From: BJHL01 sp040378885
GTDB taxonomy: Bacteria > Planctomycetota > Phycisphaerae > Phycisphaerales > UBA1924
Direction of reading: 5' to 3'
DNA: 64,000 bases
Assembly (NCBI GenBank): GCA_046316615.1
Contig: JBKDAN010000057.1
Location: forward strand, 1 to 64,000
Positions 24,285 through 32,089 of the stretch are shown piece by piece (the first letter of the stretch is position 1; each line of letters begins with the position of its first letter). The notes beneath the pieces were generated by a model that had not been told where the DNA came from, searched no databases, and saw nothing but the letters and a program-made list of their open reading frames with translations. Position numbers and translations under genes: made by a program.

Positions 24285-24713
24285 ATGAACACGGTGACTG
24301 CACTTGGAAGCGGCTCGACGAACAGCAAGGCCGGCGTGGGATTCAGCGGGCTGTCGAGCGGCGACTTCACGAAAATCGTGCTGACGGAGCTGAGCAAGCA
24401 GGACCCGCTGCAGCCCAACGACACCAATGCGCTGCTGCAGCAACTGTCGACGATCCGGTCGATTCAGAGCGATACGGATCTGACGGACTCGCTCAAGAGT
24501 CTGACGAAGCAGAACGACTTTGCGGCGGCGGCGACGCTCATCGGCAAGAGCGTGAGCGGTGTGACGGAGCAGGGATCGCGCGTGATCGGCACGGTGGCGA
24601 GCGTGGGACGCACGAAAGACACGTCTTTGGTGCGACTGGCGAGTGGCGAGGTGCTGGACTTCAAGAACGTGGACCGCATTGATGCGCCGCGTCCAGCGAC
24701 GACGGGGAACTGA
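24285..24713 (+). CDS. flgD: Flagellar hook cap protein FlgD
   Basis: 142 residues. FlgD caps the growing hook and is shed later. The conserved N-terminal region is present: FTKIVLTELSKQDPLQPNDTNALLQQLSTIRSIQSD, followed by LKSLTKQNDFAAAATLIGKSVSG. The protein is short: only a small beta part follows (VASVGRTKDTSLVRLASGEVLDFKNVDRI) and the Ig-like domain of longer FlgDs is missing. Minimal FlgDs of this size are known in other phyla. Confidence 0.9.
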   Translation: MNTVTALGSGSTNSKAGVGFSGLSSGDFTKIVLTELSKQDPLQPNDTNALLQQLSTIRSIQSDTDLTDSLKSLTKQNDFAAAATLIGKSVSGVTEQGSRVIGTVASVGRTKDTSLVRLASGEVLDFKNVDRIDAPRPATTGN

Positions 24714-24725
24714 TCGGAGTACGTC

Positions 24726-25202
24726 ATGACGACGCAAGCTACGGACATGCTGCGCGCGCTGGGTGGGAACCAACTGAGCGCGAGCGCGAAGACGCTGGGC
24801 GCGAGCGGCTCGATTGACTTTGCGGAGCTGCTGGAGCAGGCTCGCGCGGGGGACATTTCGAGCGGGCTGGCGGTACGGGTTGCGCCGGGCGCGGGTGTTG
24901 AACTTTCGAGCGAGCAACTGGGGCGACTGAGTGCGGCGGCGGACCTGGCGGAAGCGCATGGGGCGGCGCGGGCGGCATTCATGATTGACGGCAAACTGGT
25001 GACGATGGATGTGGCTTCGCGCACGGTGACGGGGACGATCACAGCGGCGGAGACGGGTGTGGTGCAGGGGATTGATGCGATTGTGACGGTGGCTGCGAAG
25101 GACGCGAAAGGTGCGGCGGGTGTGATTGAACCGCCCAGTGCGATGGGGGCGTTTCAGCCCATGAACGCGAGCCTGATGGATGCGCTTGCGCGGCGGGTGT
25201 GA
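24726..25202 (+). CDS. Flagellar operon protein (TIGR02530-like)
   Basis: 158 residues. The central part (ELSSEQLGRLSAAADLAEAHGAARAAFMIDGKLVTMDVASRTVTGTI) resembles the small protein usually encoded between flgD and flgE in many bacteria, which has a similar L..A...A...G....L...D...I.....R.VI pattern. It stands in exactly that position. Its function is not established in the family. The N-terminal IDFAELLEQA segment is also usual for it. Confidence 0.65.
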   Translation: MTTQATDMLRALGGNQLSASAKTLGASGSIDFAELLEQARAGDISSGLAVRVAPGAGVELSSEQLGRLSAAADLAEAHGAARAAFMIDGKLVTMDVASRTVTGTITAAETGVVQGIDAIVTVAAKDAKGAAGVIEPPSAMGAFQPMNASLMDALARRV

Positions 25203-25226
25203 ACTGCAATTGTGTGCATGATGATC

Positions 25227-25258
25227 GCCAAGCCGTGGGGCTTGGCGTTGTTGCATTT
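25227..25258 (+). terminator. Possible terminator before flgE
   Basis: A perfect 8-bp stem (GCCAAGCC at 25227-25234, GGCTTGGC at 25239-25246) with a GTGG loop, followed by a moderately T-rich GTTGTTGCATTT. It lies 24 bases after the flagellar-operon protein stop and would separate fliF...flgD from flgE. The weak T-run makes it a partial terminator at best. Confidence 0.5.
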
Positions 25259-25341
25259 GCGCGTATGCGCGGCGATCTGTGCTGAAGATCGAGCGGTTAT
25301 CTGCCAGTGCGTTCGGCACACGCTTCGCGTGGCAGTGAGGC

Positions 25342-27099
25342 ATGGCTAGCACTACTGCACTGTTCACCGGTTTGTCGGGCCTGAATGCCAACAGCCGGAA
25401 TCTGGACGTGATCGGCAACAACATCGCGAACGTGAACACGACGGCGTTCAAGAGCAGTCGGCTGATGTTCAGCAATATGTTCAGCCGGAACATGCGTGCG
25501 GGCACTGCGCCGGCGGAGACGACGGGCGGCACGAATCCGTATCAGATCGGATTGGGTGTTGCGATTTCAGGAACGCAGCGCAACATGACGGGCGGGACGA
25601 TCAGCGCGTCGGGTGATGCGCGGGACTTGGCGATTGACGGCAACGGGTTCTTTGTGGTGCAGCGTGGTGAGACGCAGTACTACACGCGGGCGGGGGCGTT
25701 TCGGCAGAATGCGATCAATGAGCTGACGGATATCTCCGGCAATCGCGTTCTTGGGTATGGCGTGGATGATGAGTTCAACATCATTCCGGGGATTTTGCAG
25801 CCGCTTGAGATTCCGACGGGGCAGTTGACGATCGCACAAGCGACGCAGACTGCACGGATTGGCGGGAATCTGAATGCGAACGGGAGTCTGCCGACGGGCG
25901 GGTCGCGGCTTGCGCTGGGCGGGAGCGATGTGCTTGGGTTCCGCGCGATTGCTGGCGCGACGCCTGCGCCGGGCGCGGGCAATGTGCTGGAGAGCACGAC
26001 GCGGTTGATTGATATCGAAGACCCAGGGCAGCCGGGTAGCGGGGCCACGTGGTTCAACTCGGGGCAGACGTTTGAGCTGCGCAATGTGTCGAAGGGAACG
26101 CGGCTGTTGCCGGCAGCTTCGCTGGAAATCACGGCGACGACAACGGTGCAGGAACTGATGACGTTTCTGACGCAGTCGCTGGGGATCAACACGACGGTGG
26201 GGAACAACCCTGACGGCGGCACACCTGGCGTGAGCGTTGATCCAACGACGGGGTTCATCAACATCATCGGCAACACGGGGACGAGCAACGACATTCAGAT
26301 TCAGACGGCGGATGCGAGGCTGGTGAATGCGGACGGGTCGATTGCGCGATATCCGTTTGTCCCTACCAAGAGCGCGAGTGCTGATGGTGAGAGCAAGCGC
26401 ACTGCGTTTGTTGCGTTTGACTCGCTGGGGACGCCGGTTGAGATTGATGTGACGATGACGATGGAAAGCCGCGGCGATGCAGGGACGACGTGGCGCTACT
26501 ACGTGGAGAGTGGCGACAACGCGACGACGGGGCTGGCGGTGACGTCGGGAACGATCAGCTTTGACAATGAAGGGCGGTTGGTCACGCGGACGCCGGCGAG
26601 CATCACGGTGAATCGCACAAACAGCGGCGCGGTGACGCCACTGAACTTCGAGTTCGAGTTTGGCGGCGGGGACGACACACTGAGCAGTTTGACGGACACC
26701 ACGAGCGAGATTGCGATCACGTTCCGCGATGGCGCGCCGATCGGGACGCTGACCAGTTACGCGGTGGGGTTGGATGGCACCATTGAGGGCACGTTCAGCA
26801 ACGGGCTGATTCGCACGCTGGGGCAGGTGGCGCTGGCGACGTTCACGAACACGGAGGGTCTGGTGGACGAAGGTGGCAATCTGTTTCTTGCGGGTGCGAA
26901 CTCGGGGACGCCTGTGATCACGACGCCTGGGCAGATGGGCGCGGGGTTCATCACGGCGGGCGCACTGGAACTCTCGAATGTGGATATCGGTGAGGAGTTC
27001 ATCAAGATGATTTTGACGAGCACGGGGTATTCGGCGAACAGCCGGGTCATTCGGACGGCGGATGAACTGATGCAGCAGTTGCTGGTTCTGGGTCGGTAA
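25342..27099 (+). CDS. flgE: Flagellar hook protein FlgE
   Basis: 585 residues. FlgE polymerises into the hook. Both ends carry the rod/hook signatures: ALFTGLSGLNANSRNLDVIGNNIANVNTTAFKSSR at the N-terminus, and VDIGEEFIKMILTSTGYSANSRVIRTADELMQQLL at the C-terminus. DLAIDGNGFFVVQRG is the typical start of the D1 domain. The middle (about 170-480) is a longer, variable surface domain than in enterobacteria. GTGAGG precedes the ATG. Confidence 0.94.
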   Translation: MASTTALFTGLSGLNANSRNLDVIGNNIANVNTTAFKSSRLMFSNMFSRNMRAGTAPAETTGGTNPYQIGLGVAISGTQRNMTGGTISASGDARDLAIDGNGFFVVQRGETQYYTRAGAFRQNAINELTDISGNRVLGYGVDDEFNIIPGILQPLEIPTGQLTIAQATQTARIGGNLNANGSLPTGGSRLALGGSDVLGFRAIAGATPAPGAGNVLESTTRLIDIEDPGQPGSGATWFNSGQTFELRNVSKGTRLLPAASLEITATTTVQELMTFLTQSLGINTTVGNNPDGGTPGVSVDPTTGFINIIGNTGTSNDIQIQTADARLVNADGSIARYPFVPTKSASADGESKRTAFVAFDSLGTPVEIDVTMTMESRGDAGTTWRYYVESGDNATTGLAVTSGTISFDNEGRLVTRTPASITVNRTNSGAVTPLNFEFEFGGGDDTLSSLTDTTSEIAITFRDGAPIGTLTSYAVGLDGTIEGTFSNGLIRTLGQVALATFTNTEGLVDEGGNLFLAGANSGTPVITTPGQMGAGFITAGALELSNVDIGEEFIKMILTSTGYSANSRVIRTADELMQQLLVLGR

Positions 27100-27188
27100 G
27101 GTGTGATGGGCGGTGCGGTTACGCGTGACTTTGGGGAAATGCGCGGGGAAGATTGAAGTGGGGGCGTTATCGCCCCGAAGAAACCGAT

Positions 27189-27605
27189 ATGAACACGACT
27201 CAACTGTCTGACGGCGTCTTTCTCGCGTTGCTGCTTGCGGGCAGTGTGGTCAGCGTTGTGGCGTGCCTGTGGCTGGCGCAGGTCATCTCGATGAACCGGC
27301 GTGTGTTTGGCGGGATGTTCGAAGGCAGCGAGAAGCTTGCTCGCACGGGGCTGGGATTGCTGGCTCTGGGCGGCAGCGTGATGATGCTGACGGGCGTGCT
27401 GCCTGGGAACTTTCTGAATCCGTGGACGGCAATGGCGGCCTGTGGGACGGGCTTGCTTGGCATGTTGACGATCGTGAGCGCGCAGCGCGGGCGTGTGGCT
27501 GCGGATGAGACGCAGATCACGGCGAGTGAGTTTGAGGCGAACAGCTACAAGCTGGCGCGGCCCCAGACCCAGACACAGCCGACGACGCAGCGCAAGGCGG
27601 CGTGA
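27189..27605 (+). CDS. Membrane protein in the flagellar locus, unknown
   Basis: 138 residues with three likely membrane helices: about 9-33 (FLALLLAGSVVSVVACLWLAQVI), 55-75 (LGLLALGGSVMMLTGVL) and 80-98 (WTAMAACGTGLLGMLTIV). A polar, Gln/Thr-rich cytoplasmic tail follows. No family is recognised. It sits between flgE and fliL on the same strand and is followed by a terminator-like hairpin. The start is the ATG at 27189; an upstream frame extension adds only 12 unlikely residues. Confidence 0.65.
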   Translation: MNTTQLSDGVFLALLLAGSVVSVVACLWLAQVISMNRRVFGGMFEGSEKLARTGLGLLALGGSVMMLTGVLPGNFLNPWTAMAACGTGLLGMLTIVSAQRGRVAADETQITASEFEANSYKLARPQTQTQPTTQRKAA

Positions 27606-27646
27606 GGTCCGCGAACGCGCGGCGTATAGAGCGACATTTCCTTGTG

Positions 27647-27679
27647 ATCGGCGTGCAACGCGTGTTGGACGCCGATTTT
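27647..27679 (+). terminator. Probable terminator upstream of fliL
   Basis: The stem ATCGGCGT (27647-27654) with ACGCCGAT (27669-27676) is extended by an inner CAAC/GTTG helix around a GCGT loop, and is followed by TTTTC. It ends the flgE and membrane-protein unit. fliL follows about 100 bases later. Confidence 0.6.
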
Positions 27680-27779
27680 CGTTGGATGTGCGGTGAAGGG
27701 TTGAATGGGGGGGTTGCGGGGTCGATGTCAGACATGTGTCCGCAGGTCGCGGCCATGGATTGGCGTGGAGACGTGAACG

Positions 27780-28337
27780 ATGTCTGACAAGCATGACAAG
27801 AAGGCACCCGCACCCGAAGCCGGCAAAGAGGGCGGTGAAGCCGCGCCTGCAAAGAAGGGCGGCTTGAACGTCAAGCTGGTGGGCATCGTCGCGGGCATCA
27901 TGATCGCGGAAGGTGCGCTTGTGTATGTGATCGCAAGCGCGACGGGGCCCAAGCCCGTGGCTGCGGATGTGCAGCAGAAGGAAGGGCACGACGACGAGCA
28001 CGATCAGACCGTCGAGATTCCGCTGCTCGAGGATCGCTTCCAGAACATGCAGAGCGGGCGGGCGTTCATCTGGGACGCGTCGATCGTGCTGAAGGTCCGG
28101 AAGAAGGACGAAGAGTTCGTGACCAACACGCTGAAGCAGCGTGCGGCAGAGGTGAAGGAAGGCGTGGCGCTGATCTTCCGGCGTGCGCCCCACAACCAAC
28201 TGCTGGAGCCTGGGCTGGAAACGGTGAATCGTCAGGTGACTGCGTACTTGAACGAAGTCATTGAACCGGACAGCGATGAGAAGCCGCGGGTGATCCGGGT
28301 GATCATTCCCAAGTGCAAGGGCTTCCCGGCGGAGTAG
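27780..28337 (+). CDS. fliL: Flagellar basal body-associated protein FliL
   Basis: 185 residues: a charged, Lys/Ala-rich N-terminus, one membrane helix near 36-56 (KLVGIVAGIMIAEGALVYVIA) and a periplasmic domain with the FliL/stomatin-like pattern (VEIPLLEDRFQNMQSGRAFIWDASIVLKVRKKDEEFVTNTLKQRAAEV). FliL surrounds the stator. It is longer than usual in the N-terminus and lies apart from its neighbours, with gaps of 174 and 194 bases. Normally fliM would follow directly; here fliN does. Confidence 0.85.
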   Translation: MSDKHDKKAPAPEAGKEGGEAAPAKKGGLNVKLVGIVAGIMIAEGALVYVIASATGPKPVAADVQQKEGHDDEHDQTVEIPLLEDRFQNMQSGRAFIWDASIVLKVRKKDEEFVTNTLKQRAAEVKEGVALIFRRAPHNQLLEPGLETVNRQVTAYLNEVIEPDSDEKPRVIRVIIPKCKGFPAE

Positions 28338-28517
28338 GCGGTAACAGGGACCGAACCGAGGCGAATCGCGCACAATTGACGGTGCGGCGAGCGAGCGTTG
28401 CGCGGACTGCGCAAGAACGGAAGGATTTTTGTCGGTAGGGTGAGTCGCGGACCGAAACTAGGGCTGCGACTTGCGTGCGTCTGTGCGCACGGAGAAGCCT
28501 CGCGCGGAGCGCGGGTG

Positions 28518-28525
28518 AAAGGAGG
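28518..28525 (+). promoter_or_regulatory. Strong Shine-Dalgarno site of fliN
   Basis: AAAGGAGG lies 6 bases before the ATG at 28532. This fixes the fliN start and excludes the upstream in-frame ATG at 28475. It is the strongest ribosome site I noticed in the window. Confidence 0.8.
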
Positions 28526-28531
28526 CCACGG

Positions 28532-29104
28532 ATGGCCGACGACGTCACGCCCAACGCCGGCGCAGGAGATGCGCCGAAGCCCGCTAGTAACGAAGACGCT
28601 GCTCTGAAAGCGGCGCAAGACGCGATTTCGCAACTTGGGGATTTGAACAACTTGATGGCGGATGCATCGGGCGCGAGCGACGAGCCGACGCCTGAAGAAG
28701 CTGCCATGCTGGCAGCGATGAACGGCGGGCCGCCTGTCGAGAACACGCCCATCGGTGGTGGCGCTGCGCCCAAGCCGCCGCCGCCAAATGCGAAACCGAT
28801 CGATCTGCCAAGCTTTGAGGGCGAGCTTTCGCCCGCGCAGGTGCATGCGCTGGAGCTGCTGAGCAACGTTAATCTGAACGTGAAGATCGAGCTGGGGCGC
28901 ACACGCATGCTGGTGGAAGACGTGCTGCGGCTGAGCGAAGGCGCGGTGGTGGAGCTGGACAAGCTCGCAGGCGACCCGGTGGACGTGTACGTGAACGAGC
29001 GGCACGTGGCGCGGGGTGAAGTGCTTGTGCTGAATGACAATTTCTGCGTGCGTATTAACGAGATTCTGTCGCCTTTGCAGAATGTGGCAGATGAAAGCAA
29101 GTGA
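28532..29104 (+). CDS. fliN: Flagellar motor switch protein FliN
   Basis: 190 residues. The C-terminal SpoA domain (about 110-180) is clear: LLSNVNLNVKIELGRTRMLVEDVLRLSEGAVVELDKLAGDPVDVYVNERHVARGEVLVLNDNFCVRINEIL. The first 100 residues are an acidic, Ala/Pro-rich extension that is longer than in enterobacterial FliN (137 residues in total) and includes PTPEEAAMLAAMN. FliN forms the lower part of the C ring. fliM, its usual partner and neighbour, is not in this window. Confidence 0.92.
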   Translation: MADDVTPNAGAGDAPKPASNEDAALKAAQDAISQLGDLNNLMADASGASDEPTPEEAAMLAAMNGGPPVENTPIGGGAAPKPPPPNAKPIDLPSFEGELSPAQVHALELLSNVNLNVKIELGRTRMLVEDVLRLSEGAVVELDKLAGDPVDVYVNERHVARGEVLVLNDNFCVRINEILSPLQNVADESK

Positions 29105-29107
29105 CGG

Positions 29108-29941
29108 GTGGAGGGTGTGTTGAAGCGTGCGGCGTCAGCATGTGTCGAGGCTTTGCAGTGCGCGACAGCGTGCGCCGCGGTGCTGCTGTGCGCGGCTGGT
29201 GCGATGGCGCAAGGGGCCGAGCTGCCTGCATCGCTGCGTGGACCTACTGCAAGCGCAACGGTCGGCGCGGGCGTGACGGCGCGGGAATCGCTGCCGCTTG
29301 GCGCGAGTGAGCGTGCGGTGCGCAGTGGCGAAGTGGCAGAACAGGCGACTGCGGCTGATTCGAGCGGTGCGTACTGGCAAACGGTGATTGCGCTGGCGGC
29401 GGTGCTCGCGCTTATCGGCGTGCTTGCGATGATCGTGAAGTTCGCGGCGAAGCGCTCGGGCGGACTGATGAGCGTGTTTGCGCCGACCGTGAAGGCTCCG
29501 CAGGGCGTGCTTGAGGTGTTGGCTCGCTACCCGGTGGCGACCGGCACGCAACTGCTGGTGCTGAAGTTTGATCGTCGCGTGTTGCTGGTGTCGCAGTCCA
29601 GCACGAAGGGCTGGCGCAGCGGGGCGACGATGCAGACGTTGTGCGAATTGCAGGATCCGGCGGATGTGGCTTCGATTTTGATCAAGACGCGCGGCGAAGA
29701 GCAGGCATCACTGGCGGCGAAGTTTCAGAAGATGCTCGCCAGTGAAGACGCGGAGTTTGGTGATCGCGACAGTGCGAACCCCTACGCGATGAACGCACAG
29801 GCGAGCGCAGCGCGAGGCAGGCCGAGGCTGGACATTGTGGCGGGTGATGAACCTGCAACGGGCAAGCAGACGGCGGCGGCGATTCGCGAGCGGCTCGCGG
29901 CAATGCAGGGCAAGGCTCGCAAGAGCGGGGGGGCGGCGTGA
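29108..29941 (+). CDS. fliO: Flagellar biosynthesis protein FliO
   Basis: 277 residues. An N-terminal signal-like segment (about 8-34, ending AMAQG) is followed by a periplasmic linker, a membrane helix at 91-111 (QTVIALAAVLALIGVLAMIV) and a cytoplasmic part with the FliO pattern: VKAPQGVLEVLARYPVATGTQLLVLKFDRRVLLVSQSSTKGWRSG. FliO helps assemble the FliP ring. The start is uncertain (GTG 29108, GTG 29117 or TTG 29120). It ends in a one-base overlap with fliP. Confidence 0.82.
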   Translation: MEGVLKRAASACVEALQCATACAAVLLCAAGAMAQGAELPASLRGPTASATVGAGVTARESLPLGASERAVRSGEVAEQATAADSSGAYWQTVIALAAVLALIGVLAMIVKFAAKRSGGLMSVFAPTVKAPQGVLEVLARYPVATGTQLLVLKFDRRVLLVSQSSTKGWRSGATMQTLCELQDPADVASILIKTRGEEQASLAAKFQKMLASEDAEFGDRDSANPYAMNAQASAARGRPRLDIVAGDEPATGKQTAAAIRERLAAMQGKARKSGGAA

Positions 29942-30984
29942 TGGCGCGGGTGCTGAAAGCTCTGGCGACTGCGGCGCTCGCTGCGAGTTTGTGCGCGCCT
30001 GCGGTGGCGCAGACTGAACTGGGACCGCCGCTGCCGACGGTGACGACGCCTGGTGCCGAAGTTGTCGCTCCGGAGCAGGCTGGTGTGGCGGAACTTGTTG
30101 CGGCGGCGCAGCAGCAGGGCTTGGAAGCGGCGGGGATCAACCCGCTGGAGGTGTTGGACAGCGCTGGAGCTTCGCTGCCTGGTGGGCGATCGGGTGAGAG
30201 CGGGCTTTCGACGGCTCTCAACATCATGGTCGTGCTGACGGTGGTGTCGCTCGCGCCGTCGATCATGCTGATGTGCACGTGCTTTGTGCGCATTTTGATT
30301 GTGCTGGGATTGCTGCGGCAGGCGATTGGCGCGCAGAGTGTGCCGCCGCCTCAGGTGATTACGGCGCTGGCGCTGTTCATGACGTTGCTGGTGATGACGC
30401 CCACGCTGGATCGCATCAACGACGAAGCGATTGCGCCGTATCGCGCGGGGGAGATCACCAACTACGAGGAGCTATGGGCGAAGGGCAAGCAGCCCGTGCG
30501 CGACTTCATGTTCGCTCAGATTGAAGCGACGGGGAACTGGAGCAGCCTCTACATGATGCTCGAGTACCGCGGGGTGGATGTGTCGCAGCCGGAGAAGCTG
30601 ACTCGCAGTGATGTGGACATGGTGAGTCTGGTGCCGGCGTACATGCTGAGCGAGCTGAAGACGGCGTTCATGATGGGGTTCCGGATCTATCTTCCCTTTC
30701 TGGTGATTGACATGGTGATCAGCACGATGCTGATTGCGATGGGCATGATGATGCTGCCGCCTGTGCTCATCAGTCTGCCGTTCAAGTTGCTTCTGTTTGT
30801 GCTGGTCGATGGATGGACGCTGATCGTGGGTGGGCTTATGACGAGCTTTGCGCAGCCGGCGCTGGGTGAGCAGGCGATGCTGCTGATTCCGACAGCGGAG
30901 GGCTTGATGCTGCACTCGCCGCAGGTGATGCATGCGTTGGCGTGCGTCAAGCAATGTGTGATGACGGGAGGCACGCATGTTTGA
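29941..30984 (+). CDS. fliP: Flagellar export gate protein FliP
   Basis: 347 residues. FliP forms the core of the export gate. The conserved region starts near residue 90 (SIMLMCTCFVRILIVLGLLRQAIGAQSVPPPQVITALALFMTLLVMTPT) and ends with LSELKTAFMMGFRIYLPFLVIDMVISTMLIAMGMMMLPPVLISLPFKLLLFVLVDGW, both family signatures. It carries a cleavable-looking signal peptide and an unusual extra ~65-residue polar stretch before the first core helix. It overlaps fliO by one base and fliQ by eight. Confidence 0.95.
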   Translation: MARVLKALATAALAASLCAPAVAQTELGPPLPTVTTPGAEVVAPEQAGVAELVAAAQQQGLEAAGINPLEVLDSAGASLPGGRSGESGLSTALNIMVVLTVVSLAPSIMLMCTCFVRILIVLGLLRQAIGAQSVPPPQVITALALFMTLLVMTPTLDRINDEAIAPYRAGEITNYEELWAKGKQPVRDFMFAQIEATGNWSSLYMMLEYRGVDVSQPEKLTRSDVDMVSLVPAYMLSELKTAFMMGFRIYLPFLVIDMVISTMLIAMGMMMLPPVLISLPFKLLLFVLVDGWTLIVGGLMTSFAQPALGEQAMLLIPTAEGLMLHSPQVMHALACVKQCVMTGGTHV

Positions 30985-31237
30985 CGATGCGACGGGCGTG
31001 GAGATGGTTCGTCAGGCGTTGATCATCACGCTGAAGATCGCCGCGCCGATTCTGCTGGCGGGCATCATCGTGGGACTGGTGATCAGCCTGCTGCAATCGG
31101 TGACGAGCATTCAGGATCAGACGTTGAGCTTTGTGCCCAAGATCGTTGTGATGATTCTGGCGACGGTGCTGCTGATTCCGTGGATTGCGATTCGGCTGAG
31201 TGAGTATGCGTCGGAGTTGTTTCGGCTGGGGAACTAG
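30977..31237 (+). CDS. fliQ: Flagellar export gate protein FliQ
   Basis: 86 residues with two membrane helices and the FliQ signatures AAPILLAGIIVGLVISLLQSVTSIQDQTLSFVPKI. FliQ wraps around the FliPR core and closes the gate. It begins inside the end of fliP, as expected for tight coupling. Confidence 0.95.
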   Translation: MFDDATGVEMVRQALIITLKIAAPILLAGIIVGLVISLLQSVTSIQDQTLSFVPKIVVMILATVLLIPWIAIRLSEYASELFRLGN

Positions 31238-31267
31238 GTTGCTTTCGGGCGTGTTTGAGAGCGTGTG

Positions 31268-32086
31268 ATGATTGAGGTGATGCCTGATATTCGACCCATT
31301 GCTGACCACGCGTATGCGTGGTCGCTTGTGTTGTTCCGGGTATCGGGGATCTTCATCGCGGCGCCGATTCTGACGAGCGTGAGCGTGCCCATGCGGTTCA
31401 AGGCGCTGCTGTCGGCGATGTTCGCGGCGGCGGTGTATCCGCTGGCGATGCAGGGAGCAGGTCCTGCGCCGATGACCGACTTGTTTGGCTTGTTGCCTTT
31501 GGTCGCGGGTGAACTGGTGATCGGGTTTGTGATCGGCGCGATTGCGGGGATTCCGCTGCTGATGCTGGAACTTGCGGGTGTGCTGGCGGGCACGACGATG
31601 GGGCTGGGTCTGGCGCGTGTGTACAGCCCTGAGATGGATAGCGACAGCGATCTGACGGGCCAGTTGCTGTTTTATGTGGGGCTGTCGATCTTCATCGCGG
31701 GCGGCGGCATGAACATGCTGTTTCGCGGCGTGGTCGCGAGCTTCTCGCATGTGCAACTGGGCGCGTTTGTGCGAGTGGAGCAGCCGTTTGAGCTGTTTCT
31801 GGGCACGCTGACGGCGGGCTTTGAGCTCGCGCTGCGGGTGGCTGCTCCGGTTGTGGCGATTGTGTTCTTGATGATCATTGTGTTCGGCGTCGTGGGCAAG
31901 ACGATGCCGCAGCTCAACGTGATGAGCATTGGTTTTGCGCTGCAAGCACTGGCGGGCGTGGCGATGCTGGCGTGGGGCGTGTATGCGATTCGTGAGCCGG
32001 TGAGCGATGCGCTGAACGAAGCGATCAGCGCGGCGACAGTGTGGCTGGCGGATGCACCTGCGATGAAGGAGGCCGCGACGCGGTGA
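31268..32086 (+). CDS. fliR: Flagellar export gate protein FliR
   Basis: 272 residues with about six membrane helices. Family features are FRVSGIFIAAPILTSVSVPMRFKALLSAMFAAAVYP near the N-terminus, the PLVAGELVIGFVIGAIAGIPLLMLELAG helix and the late VAAPVVAIVFLMIIVFGVVGKTMPQLNVMSIGFALQ. The start is the ATG at 31268; a GTG directly before it is in frame. flhB follows after 3 bases. Confidence 0.94.
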   Translation: MIEVMPDIRPIADHAYAWSLVLFRVSGIFIAAPILTSVSVPMRFKALLSAMFAAAVYPLAMQGAGPAPMTDLFGLLPLVAGELVIGFVIGAIAGIPLLMLELAGVLAGTTMGLGLARVYSPEMDSDSDLTGQLLFYVGLSIFIAGGGMNMLFRGVVASFSHVQLGAFVRVEQPFELFLGTLTAGFELALRVAAPVVAIVFLMIIVFGVVGKTMPQLNVMSIGFALQALAGVAMLAWGVYAIREPVSDALNEAISAATVWLADAPAMKEAATR

Positions 32087-32089
32087 CGC

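Noticed and set aside
25314..25328. Sigma-54 promoter of flgE as a firm feature
   Set aside because: Two mismatches, and it lies too close to the start codon for a normal leader; kept only as part of a finding.
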